Positions 25,681 through 32,765 of a stretch of DNA of 64,000 bases are shown here, in pieces. The position numbers were made by a program, and so were the translations under genes. Under the pieces are notes generated by a model, which had not been told where the DNA came from, searched no databases, and saw only the letters and a list, made by a program, of their open reading frames with translations. The number at the start of each line of letters is the position of its first letter. Position 1 is the stretch's first letter. The stretch comes from JBFMFH01 sp040752275 (GTDB taxonomy: Bacteria; Acidobacteriota; Vicinamibacteria; Vicinamibacterales; JAKQTR01), in the NCBI GenBank assembly GCA_040752275.1, contig JBFMFH010000056.1:1-64000 (forward strand). The letters are read 5' to 3'.

Positions 25681-25858
25681 GACTTGACACGGTCTTCAGA
25701 AACCGGCCTGTCTCTGCATTCTTGCCGAAAATCGCGCCCGCGCAACACGCGCGTCCCGCGGAACACGCGTTCCATAGCCCCAAATCAGCCCCAGCGGAAG
25801 GAGGGCTCCGTAAGGCGCCGGCTCAGCGTGCTATGATCCGCATCAATCTGCACACTCT

Positions 25859-26042
25859 GTGGTCGTCACCAAGGACGCCGACTTCGTCAGTTCTCACGTC
25901 ATCTCCGGGAGCCCGGCGCGCCTATTGCCGGTGTCGACCGGCAACATCGGGAACGACGAACTGGAAGTCCGCCTCCTCGCGCAGTTGACTCCGATCGAGG
26001 ACTGCCCGATGGCGCCCGGCTTTGTTGTCGTTGACGGAACTG
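25859..26042 (+). pseudogene. C-terminal fragment of a DUF5615 (PIN-like) toxin gene
   Basis: Codons VVVTKDADFVSSHVISGSPA followed by RLLPVSTGNIGNDELEVRLLAQL match the C-terminal half of DUF5615 PIN-like proteins, including the TKDxDF acid motif. The N-terminal half with the first catalytic Asp is missing; upstream codons do not resemble it. The fragment ends against a second gene fragment on the other strand. Confidence 0.6.
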
Positions 26043-26149
26043 GTCGGCGTGATGCGGGCGCGGGTGGAGTACTTACGCAATTCCGCCATCTCGAGGCGCG
26101 TCAGCGGGCGGTCGACGGCCTGGAACTCGTAGTACTGGAACTCGCTCAT
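26010..26149 (-). pseudogene. Fragment of a small conserved hypothetical gene
   Basis: The first ~35 codons (MSEFQYYEFQAVDRPL, then EMAELRKYSTRARITPTS) resemble the start of a conserved bacterial protein family that normally continues much longer. Here the likeness stops after ITPTS and the frame runs antisense through the DUF5615 fragment, so the gene is cut at about 26030. Confidence 0.45.
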
Positions 26150-26335
26150 CACGCACCATCCTCGCACCCTTGCCCGACATCCTCGGGGCGACCCGATTCC
26201 GCGGATTCTCCCACAGAATCGAATCGTTACGCCGCACCTGATCCCGGCTAGACTTGGCTAGACTGACCCTCGTGCCGAGCAGACCGATACCCTTGCTCGT
26301 CTCGCAGGCGTCGCCGCCCCACGATCCGCGATGGC

Positions 26336-26707
26336 GTGGATGTGCCGCTGGCGAGACTGTTCGTGCACGCGGCGCGCGCGGTGCCGCCCGATGCCGAAGG
26401 TGCGGCACGCGCCCGCAGCGCCACGGAGGAGTTCCTGTTCCAGCGATTGGAAACGCTCCCCGAGACCAAGGGGCGGTTCGTGCTGAACGAGCCCCTGGTA
26501 ATCCCGTTCGACCAACAGGGGCGCTTGGAGGTTGACCTGCTGTGCGCAGATGCCCGCATGGCTGTTGAGCTGGACGGCGGTCAGCACCTCGGAGATCCGG
26601 AGGCCTACCGGCGAGACCGCAGGAAGGACCAATTGCTGCAGGAGCACGGCTACTTCGTGCTGCGGTTCCTGGCCGAGGATGTCGGGAAGTGCCTCGACCA
26701 GGTCTAG
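26336..26707 (+). CDS. DUF559 (Vsr-like endonuclease fold) protein
   Basis: 123 residues from a GTG; the frame is open a little further upstream. The restriction-endonuclease-like core is visible: ATEEFLFQRLE, LEVDLLCADARMAVELDGGQH (the D and ExD type residues) and the DQLLQEHGYFVLRFLAEDV helix-strand. DUF559 proteins occur with mobile elements and may be nicking or repair nucleases. The stop TAG after LDQV is followed in frame by codons that still look like the family tail, so the protein may be slightly shortened. The neighbours are toxin-antitoxin genes. Confidence 0.7.
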   Translation: MDVPLARLFVHAARAVPPDAEGAARARSATEEFLFQRLETLPETKGRFVLNEPLVIPFDQQGRLEVDLLCADARMAVELDGGQHLGDPEAYRRDRRKDQLLQEHGYFVLRFLAEDVGKCLDQV

Positions 26708-26846
26708 GACGCGATTCTGCGGACGATGTCCGGCAGACGCCGCTCGCACGCTGTGGACGGGCGCACGTGAACAGCCTCGGGTCACTTCGGGCCAGACGCG
26801 AAGACATCCACCGCATTTCGATGCGGCACGGAGCCAAAGAAAGGGT

Positions 26847-27221
26847 TCAGTCGGTGCCGACCGGCAGTCTCCGGATGCGAATGCGAGTGTCGTAGAACGC
26901 CACCACCGCCCCTCGATCCAGTTCGGGCGCAACGGCCGGCAGATTGGCAATCAGCAGATCGGCCTGTAACGAGGGGCGCCGTGGTGTGCCGCGTCTGAAC
27001 AGAATCACCGACGGCTTGGTCTCGTTCCGAACAGCCAGGATTGCGCCGAAGTCGGTGTCCGCAGACAGAATCACGCGTCCCTCAGCCTTCGCGATGTCGA
27101 CGAGTACTTCGTCGTCGGCCTGGTGCAAGCCTCGATCGCGCACGTGTACCGCGTCGTGGCCGGCGGCATTCAGTGCCTCCGCCACGAGCGGCGAGACGGG
27201 GTTGTCCACCAGGAATCTCAC
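26847..27221 (-). CDS. DUF5615 PIN-like toxin
   Basis: 124 residues. PIN/Mut7-C-like nuclease pattern with acidic residues in MRFLVDNPVSP, HVRDRGL, DDEVLVDIAKAEGRVILSADTDFG. These proteins are predicted RNases and form toxin-antitoxin pairs with DUF433 proteins. Starts at a GTG overlapping the DUF433 stop by 4 bases. The catalytic acids are present, so the pair could be active, unlike the truncated relative at 25859-26042. Confidence 0.85.
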   Translation of the reverse strand: MRFLVDNPVSPLVAEALNAAGHDAVHVRDRGLHQADDEVLVDIAKAEGRVILSADTDFGAILAVRNETKPSVILFRRGTPRRPSLQADLLIANLPAVAPELDRGAVVAFYDTRIRIRRLPVGTD

Positions 27222-27448
27222 AGCGTCGACGCAAGCGGAAGTTCGCGCTCCCTGACGGCCGCCGCCGCAAACCGGAGCGCTTCCCGTACATCGGCCTCGT
27301 CGAGATCGGGGTACGCGGCGAGGATCTCATCGGTGGTCATCCCCTCAGCGACCATGCCTACCACCGTCGCGACGGGGATTCTGAGCCGCCGGATACAGGC
27401 GACGCCGCCGAGTTGACGCGGATCCGCGGTGATCCGAGTGAATTCCAT
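27218..27448 (-). CDS. DUF433 antitoxin
   Basis: 76 residues: FTRITADPRQLGGVACIRRL, VATVVGMVAEGMTTDEILAA and YPDLDEADVREALRFAA, the compact winged-helix pattern of DUF433. It is the usual partner of DUF5615 toxins and precedes the toxin gene, overlapping it by 4 bases. The ATG at 27448 is the natural start of the domain; the frame is open further upstream without resemblance to the family. Confidence 0.85.
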   Translation of the reverse strand: MEFTRITADPRQLGGVACIRRLRIPVATVVGMVAEGMTTDEILAAYPDLDEADVREALRFAAAAVRERELPLASTL

Positions 27449-27721
27449 GGTGCCCTCGCGCAAGGTGTTCAAGGACGCTGACTCGATAGGCCAGTATAAC
27501 CCCGCGGGGAAGCCTGGCGCCTCGGTCGCGCCCCCGAGACTTGTCCCGCTGGATCGGGAGGCGGCGGGAAACGAGCTCGCATCAGGTGACGCCTGAACGT
27601 GTCGCGGCGGCCATCGCGGCACCGACGCGATTTGTTCCGCAATTCACGCCCAACAACACAGACTCGTCCGCTATGTGCGGAATCTGCGGGTCTCGCTTGT
27701 ACGCCAGCATTCCGCGAACGG

Positions 27722-27973
27722 TTACACCGCGAAGTGGCGCCGCGAGAAGGCGCGACCGGAAGGGCTCTTCAGGTAGCGTTCAAACGCAGCGGCTCGGCCT
27801 TCGTCTTCGAATTCGATGCGCGTGGTCACGGCCCACGGTCGGAACTTCGCTGTGAACGGGGAGGCGCCCGCGTTGTGGGCCTCCAGCCGCCCGTCGATGT
27901 CAGACGTCAACCCAACGTACTGACGTGCTGGCTCTTTGAAGCTGCGCAGGATGTAGACGAAACGCTTGGGCAT
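27722..27973 (-). CDS. GIY-YIG nuclease superfamily protein
   Basis: 83 residues starting MPKRFVYILRS, then QYVGLTSDIDGRLEAHNAG, the GIY-YIG equivalents (VYIL and YVGLT) and catalytic Arg, with the later Glu in EFEDEGRAAAFERYLKS. Small single-domain members (YhbQ type) are common in bacteria; the substrate is unknown. It lies inside the segment bounded by tmRNA repeats. The 270-base gap to the DUF433 gene shows nothing recognisable. Confidence 0.85.
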   Translation of the reverse strand: MPKRFVYILRSFKEPARQYVGLTSDIDGRLEAHNAGASPFTAKFRPWAVTTRIEFEDEGRAAAFERYLKSPSGRAFSRRHFAV

Positions 27974-28098
27974 GCGAGTGACGAAGGCAAGAGCCAGGCC
28001 AGTCGGACGAGAGTCTGGCAACAGCGAGTTCGTGGGGCTCGGTTGTTCCAGATGGCAGATCCTGCGACACCGGACGCGCCGAGGGTGTTGCAGATCTT

Positions 28099-28280
28099 GC
28101 CCGCCTTCGCTGCGGTCCGGCTCGGTATCTTCCTCCCGCAGCTACGGCGCGGCACCAGCCTTCTCGTGAGCCTTGTTGGGACGCAGGCAGGCGGGTTCGA
28201 CCGACGGAGGGAGGGGCCCGCCTTCGCTGCGGTCCGGCTCGATATCTTCCTCCCGCAGCTACGGCGCGGCACCAGCCTTC
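28099..28280. repeat. 65-base direct repeat, two copies 117 bases apart
   Basis: 28099-28163 and 28216-28280 differ at a single position (28125 versus 28242). Both begin GCCCGCCTTCGCTGCGG. The 117-base offset is a multiple of three. No transposon features accompany them. Confidence 0.85.
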
Positions 28281-28291
28281 GCCTCTGGGCT

Positions 28292-28343
28292 GGCTTGCCG
28301 AGCCGAAGCTCACCTGAGGAGAGCGGCAAGCCCGAAGGTGAGC
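28292..28343. other. Interlocking palindromes beside tmRNA 3' end
   Basis: GGCTTGCCG (28292-28300) pairs with 28324-28332 and GCTCACCT (28308-28315) pairs with 28336-28343, an interleaved pseudoknot-like order; inside is a small GAGC-CGAA-GCTC hairpin at 28300-28311. It directly follows the tmRNA 3' end on the minus strand, so it may serve as its terminator or be an att-site feature. Confidence 0.45.
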
Positions 28344-28349
28344 GAAGGC

Positions 28350-28705
28350 TGGTGGAGGCGGCGGGAGTCGAACCCGCGTCCGAAAGCGCGTCGCCGAAGG
28401 ACTCTACATGCGTGTCCGCTCTTGAAGGGTTCGCCGGCTGCGTGAAAGAACGGCGAGAAACCGCCGCCGGCTAGCTCCGAGACGCCTTCGCCGCCGCGCG
28501 TCGGAACCGCGCGCCGCGACTAGCCTGCGAAGATGACATCCAGTTCCGCCGTGCAGGCCCGGACGGAGTGGACGTCGCGGTTAGTTAAGCCGCGAGTGCG
28601 AGCTGCGTGTCCGCAGTTACGTTGTGTTCCACCGGATTTACGAGTCAGTGGAGCTCGGCATGCATCCCTCGGTCCTGCACCCCCGTCGAAGCCAGAATCG
28701 CCCCC
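28350..28705 (-). ncRNA. ssrA: tmRNA (SsrA)
   Basis: 356 bases. The 5' GGGGGCG pairs with CGCCTCC before ACCA at the 3' end, giving a 7-base acceptor stem. The 5' part holds GGCTTCGACGGGGGTGC, and the 3' part GGGTTCGACTCCCGCCGCC, both hallmarks of tmRNA. The resume codon GCG at 28614 opens a nine-codon tag ORF ending in TAA. It rescues ribosomes stalled on broken messages and tags the product for degradation. CCA is encoded. The 3' end doubles as the attachment site of the neighbouring segment. Confidence 0.97.
28585..28614 (-). CDS. SsrA tag peptide reading frame, ADTQLALAA
   Basis: Nine codons and TAA inside tmRNA; the upstream GTAACT before GCG is the usual resume context. With the alanine carried by tmRNA the added tag would be A-ADTQLALAA, ending in the LAA degron read by ClpXP-type proteases. 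Confidence 0.9.
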   Translation of the reverse strand, partial: ADTQLALAA

Positions 28706-28740
28706 ACGTCAGGTTGGCGCAAGCCCGCGGCACCACCTCC

Positions 28741-28769
28741 AGTGTACAGGGGCCGACGCAGGCGGTCAA
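28741..28769 (-). promoter_or_regulatory. ssrA promoter
   Basis: TTGACC (28769-28764), 17-base spacer, TACACT (28746-28741) on the minus strand. Transcription would begin about 28 bases before the mature 5' end, consistent with a short leader removed by RNase P. Confidence 0.75.
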
Positions 28770-28934
28770 AGCCATCCACCGCCATCCATCGCGCCGGGTG
28801 CGTGTGACCCGGAGACGTATCCTCGTGCCTTGAAGCGGGTTGCCCACCGACAAGGCGAAGAGAGATGAGAGGCCAGCCGGTCCAACCTCCTCTCGGGACT
28901 GAACTTGTGGCCCTGAAGCGCCGAGAAGTGTACC

Positions 28935-28963
28935 TTGACGCGGGTGCCGCCGGCTTCCATAAT
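28935..28963 (+). promoter_or_regulatory. Sigma-70-type promoter of the coiled-coil/GAF gene
   Basis: TTGACG (28935-28940), 17-base spacer, CATAAT (28958-28963); expected start near 28970, 30 bases before the ATG at 29002. This is one of the best promoter matches in the window. Confidence 0.7.
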
Positions 28964-29001
28964 TCGAAGCAGTCGCTGAGAGACACGAGACAGGTTCGAC
29001 C

Positions 29002-30504
29002 ATGTCACTCGACCACCAGATCTCCGATGCCATCGCTGCCGCCACCAAGCAGATCTCCGCTCAGATCGAAGAGCGTCTGCGGGCTGTGGCCTCCGACATC
29101 GGCCAGGCAGCGTCGGCCGAGCGGGTATCGATTGTCCGGGAGATCCGCCTGGCGGCCGAAGCGGAGGTCGCCCGCAAGTCTCAAGAGGCCGTGGCCGCCG
29201 TGCAGGCCGAGCATGCCCGCCGTCTCGAAGAAGCCGTCGCCGCCTCCCGGGCAGACGGAACGCGGCGCCTCGAAGAAGCCATGGCCGCCGCACGTGGCGA
29301 ACACGCGAGGCGCCTCGACGAGGCCGTGGCCGCCGCTCACGCCGAGTCGGCGCGGAGCCACCAGTCCGAGCTCGCGAACCTGCGATCGACGGCGGCACGG
29401 GACCTCGACACGGCCGTCCAGCGCGCGAAGGCCGATTGTCTGCGTGAACACGACTCGGAGCTCTCCCGGCTCCGCACGATGCACGAGAGGAGACTGGAAG
29501 AGACCATCGCCGCCGCCCGAGCCGAGGCCGCCGAGACGCTCGCCGATGCACTTCAGCGCACAAGGGCGGAGGCCGACGCACGGCTGGCCGCCGCCGTCGA
29601 CGAGGCCCGCACGGACGCCCGCGCCGAGGTCGAGCGGGCACTGGTCGAGACCCTCGCCTCCGAACGGCAGGCGGAACTGGCCCAGGTCGAGCGGATTGCC
29701 GATGACATCCGGCGCCTCGACGGTGCCCGTTCCCTGACCGAGGTGCTCGAACTGCTGACCGAGAGTGTGGCCGCGGCCGCGCCGCGCGTAGCGATGTTCA
29801 TCGTACGCGGCGGGCGAGTGGCGGGCTGGCGACTCGCCGGATTCCCCGACGAGGCCGACGCCCGCAGCCTCGAATTCGGCGTCGACGACAGGGGACTGGT
29901 CTCCCGGGCAGTCAGGGCCGCCCGCCCGGTTTCGACATCCGACGGTCACGACGGACCGCAAGGCACCGTCACGCCCTTCGGTGAGTTGCCTCTGGAACGG
30001 GCCGGGCTGGCGGTGCCGGTCCGCGTCGGAGGCACCACGGTCGCCGTCCTCTACGCCGACGATGCGTCGGCCGGCGGCCACGAGGTGCCGAGTTCATGGC
30101 CGGAGGTGGCCGAGATCCTCTGCCGGCACGCGGCCAGATGCCTCGAGGTCCTGACGGTGACGCGCGCGGTGCAGCCGATCGGGCCCGTGCCCGATGCCGC
30201 TCCATCCCCACGCTACGCGCCGCAGAGCCGCCCGGCCCTCCACGGCCCAGCCGATGATGACGACGCGGCGCGACGCTACGCGAAGCTGCTCGTGTCCGAG
30301 ATCAAGCTGTACCACGAGACAGCCGTCAGCCAGGGACGACGCGACCGCAACCTGCTGGATCGGCTGCGCCCGGAGATCGAGCGTGCCCGTCGCTTGTACG
30401 AAGAACGGGTGCCGGCCGAGACCCGCCAGCGGATGGACTACTTCGGCCACGAACTCGTGCGGACGCTGGCGAACGGCGATGCGTCCCTCTTGGGAGGGCC
30501 GTAA
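29002..30504 (+). CDS. Coiled-coil protein with GAF-like domain
   Basis: 500 residues. Residues ~1-235 are an Ala/Glu/Arg-rich long coiled coil built from repeated units like RRLEEAVAASRADG. Residues ~240-385 look like a GAF domain (SLTEVLELLTESVAAAAPRV, LVSRAVRAARPV, AGLAVPVRVGGTTVAVLYAD). The last ~70 residues form a conserved-looking helical tail (AKLLVSEIKLYHETAVSQGRR). No membrane segment or catalytic output domain is seen. A cytoplasmic sensor or scaffold is possible. The end overlaps the lytic transglycosylase gene, so the two are probably expressed together. Confidence 0.75.
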   Translation: MSLDHQISDAIAAATKQISAQIEERLRAVASDIGQAASAERVSIVREIRLAAEAEVARKSQEAVAAVQAEHARRLEEAVAASRADGTRRLEEAMAAARGEHARRLDEAVAAAHAESARSHQSELANLRSTAARDLDTAVQRAKADCLREHDSELSRLRTMHERRLEETIAAARAEAAETLADALQRTRAEADARLAAAVDEARTDARAEVERALVETLASERQAELAQVERIADDIRRLDGARSLTEVLELLTESVAAAAPRVAMFIVRGGRVAGWRLAGFPDEADARSLEFGVDDRGLVSRAVRAARPVSTSDGHDGPQGTVTPFGELPLERAGLAVPVRVGGTTVAVLYADDASAGGHEVPSSWPEVAEILCRHAARCLEVLTVTRAVQPIGPVPDAAPSPRYAPQSRPALHGPADDDDAARRYAKLLVSEIKLYHETAVSQGRRDRNLLDRLRPEIERARRLYEERVPAETRQRMDYFGHELVRTLANGDASLLGGP

Positions 30505-32728
30505 ACTGGCACCGCCGGATCTAGGGCCCCGCCTCCACGCGACGCTCGGCGGTTTGCGGCCACCCCTCCTTCTCGTTGCCGCGATTCTCCTCATCGGGCT
30601 GTCGAGTCCGGCATCGTCCTGGCGACCCGACGCCGACCAGGACGGCCGCGCCGGCGCTTCGACCGCAGAACTGCGCCCGACGGAGCACCCGCGTCTGCCC
30701 GCCGCGCTGGAGGGCTACTGGTTGGTACCGCCAGCCACCTGGCAACCCACACAGTCAGCCGCCGTTCGAAAGGCCATGACGAATCTCGGATTGGCCTTCA
30801 GCCGCATCAAGGACGGCACCTACGCGGCCGCCCTTCCCCTGATTCAGGACGCGGTGCTGGCCGCCACACCGCTCGGCGGATGGGCCGCCGTGGCGCGGGG
30901 CCGGACCGAGCTTGGACTCGGGCGATTCGATCAGGCGAAACGGACCTTTCAGATGCTCAGGCGTCAGGCTCCTGGCGGTGCGCTGGCCGAGATTGCCGCG
31001 CTGGGCGAAGCGGAAGCCCTGGAGGGGCTGCGCGACCACGCCGCCGCGGCGGCCGTCTATGCGGCGCTCGCCGCCAAGAACCCCGCGGACCCGGCGGACA
31101 TGCTGGGCAGACTGGCCCGCACGGCAGCGGCGGCCGGCGATCGCCGGCAAGCACTCGAGGCCTGGGCGCGTCTCTACTACGAGTACCCCGCCACCGACCA
31201 GGGCAAGGAAGCGTCGCGGACCCTGGCAAGGTCGACACGTCCGCCGATCGTTCCCGGATCGGTCACGGCTGCGCGAGAGCTGGCACGTGCCGAGGCTCTG
31301 TTCGCCCGCAGGCAGTACAGCGACGCGAGGTCGGCGTTCGAGGCGCTGGCCAAGATTGAGAAGGGGGACTCCCGCGCGCTCGCCCAGCTGCGCGTGGCGG
31401 AATGCGACGTCCACCTTCGACGTTACCGGCAGGCTGTCCGAGCCTTGCGCCCCCTGTTGAACTCGGGCACGCGGCGCGTCGAGGCCGAGTACTACTACCT
31501 GAGTGCCATCCGAGGCAGCGGCCAGCACGGGGAGTACGCGAAGCTGGCACGGCGGTTGGTTGAGCGTCACCCCTCGACACCGTGGGCGGAGCGGGCACTC
31601 GATGAGCTCGCCAGCCACTACATCATCATCGACGAGGACGACAAAGCGGCCGGCGTCTTCCGCGAAGTGCTCAGCCGCTACCCCTCGAGCGACATCGCGC
31701 AGCGGGCCGGATGGAAGGCCGGATGGTGGGCCTATCGCCGGCGCGCGTTTCCGGAGGCGGCCGAGGCGTTCGAGGGTACGGCCGCGGCCTTCCCGCGTTC
31801 GGACTACCGGCCCGCGCTCCTGTACTGGTCCGGCAGGGCGCGCGAACACCTCGGGCAGCGCGAGACGGCGATCGCGCGCTACCAGCTGGCCGTCACCGAC
31901 TATGGCAACCTCTACTACGGCCGTCAGGCCGCAGCGCGACTCGGCAACCTCCGGGTCCCCGTGCGGGTCGTACCCCCGGCCGAGCGTTTCACCGGTGCGG
32001 AAGCGGCGAGACGCCCGATGCCCGCGACCCTGGACGCGGAGTTGTTCGGTTGGCTCGTCCGCGCCGGGGCGTACGAGCCCGCCCTGATGGAGCTCGAATT
32101 CGCGAGACGGACCGGTGAGCCGAGCAGAACGACCGAGACCACTCGCGCGTGGCTGTACAGCCAGTCAGGTGACCGGAGGACGGGCACCACGATCATGCGC
32201 CGGACCTACCCGCACTTCATGGCCGACGGCGGCGAGGGCCTGCCCGAGGAGATTCTCAAGGTCATCTACCCGCTCGACTACTGGCCGCTCATCTCCAAGT
32301 ACTGCACTGCCCGCGGGCTCGACCCGTACCTCATCGCCGCGCTCATGGCGCAAGAATCGGCCTTCGATCCCACGATCCGATCGTCCGCCAACGCGGTGGG
32401 CCTCATGCAACTGCTGCCGCGGACGGCTCGACTCTGGGCACGGAAGCTCGGGATCCGCTATTCGGCCAGCCGGTTGACGGATCCGGAGTTCAGCGTCCGC
32501 GTGGGGTGCGCACACTTTGCCGATCTGCTGAAGCAGTTCGGCGGCGAGCACTTCGCGCTGGCTGGTTACAACGCCGGCGAGCACCGCGTCTCGGCCTGGA
32601 AGGCCGAACGACCGGGGATGAGCGCCGACGAGTTCATCGACGACATCCCGTTTCCGGAGACGCAGAACTACGTGAAGCGGATCCTCGGCTCGGCGGAGGA
32701 CTACCGCCGACTCTACGCCGGCCAGTGA
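30479..32728 (+). CDS. Soluble lytic transglycosylase (Slt70-like) with TPR region
   Basis: About 749 residues. An N-terminal hydrophobic segment (PLLLVAAILLIGLSS) exports it to the periplasm; residues ~90-530 are helical TPR-like repeats; the C-terminal SLT domain has the catalytic Glu626 in MAQESAFDP, then GLMQLLPRTARLWA and LAGYNAGEHRVSAW. It cuts the MurNAc-GlcNAc bond of peptidoglycan with anhydro-ring formation. Start uncertain: ATG at 30479 overlaps the previous gene by 26 bases without a clear ribosome site; a CTG at 30506 has GGGAGG upstream. Longer readings are shadows of the GAF gene. Confidence 0.88.
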   Translation: MRPSWEGRKLAPPDLGPRLHATLGGLRPPLLLVAAILLIGLSSPASSWRPDADQDGRAGASTAELRPTEHPRLPAALEGYWLVPPATWQPTQSAAVRKAMTNLGLAFSRIKDGTYAAALPLIQDAVLAATPLGGWAAVARGRTELGLGRFDQAKRTFQMLRRQAPGGALAEIAALGEAEALEGLRDHAAAAAVYAALAAKNPADPADMLGRLARTAAAAGDRRQALEAWARLYYEYPATDQGKEASRTLARSTRPPIVPGSVTAARELARAEALFARRQYSDARSAFEALAKIEKGDSRALAQLRVAECDVHLRRYRQAVRALRPLLNSGTRRVEAEYYYLSAIRGSGQHGEYAKLARRLVERHPSTPWAERALDELASHYIIIDEDDKAAGVFREVLSRYPSSDIAQRAGWKAGWWAYRRRAFPEAAEAFEGTAAAFPRSDYRPALLYWSGRAREHLGQRETAIARYQLAVTDYGNLYYGRQAAARLGNLRVPVRVVPPAERFTGAEAARRPMPATLDAELFGWLVRAGAYEPALMELEFARRTGEPSRTTETTRAWLYSQSGDRRTGTTIMRRTYPHFMADGGEGLPEEILKVIYPLDYWPLISKYCTARGLDPYLIAALMAQESAFDPTIRSSANAVGLMQLLPRTARLWARKLGIRYSASRLTDPEFSVRVGCAHFADLLKQFGGEHFALAGYNAGEHRVSAWKAERPGMSADEFIDDIPFPETQNYVKRILGSAEDYRRLYAGQ

Positions 32729-32765
32729 GGCCGGTACCGCTCGGGCAGGCCCCGGCGGAGCTTCA

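Larger units (their letters stand above)
28022..28349. other. Non-coding end of the tmRNA-adjacent segment
   Basis: Where an integrase gene would be expected, directly beside the tmRNA 3' end, there is no supported gene, only a 65-base direct repeat pair and interlocking palindromes. Several frames stay open because of base composition. Confidence 0.55.

Noticed and set aside
26254..26535. Short overlapping plus-strand frame at the DUF559 locus
   Set aside because: Different frame without likeness to any family; the DUF559 frame carries the catalytic-type pattern.
27907..28329. 140-codon minus-strand protein through the 65-base repeats
   Set aside because: The frame is open only because the repeat offset is a multiple of three; composition is Arg/Ala-rich, no ribosome site, no recognisable fold.
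29005..30081. 358-codon minus-strand frame opposite the coiled-coil gene
   Set aside because: Gly-rich antisense of an Ala/Arg coiled coil; the plus strand has a strong promoter and start.
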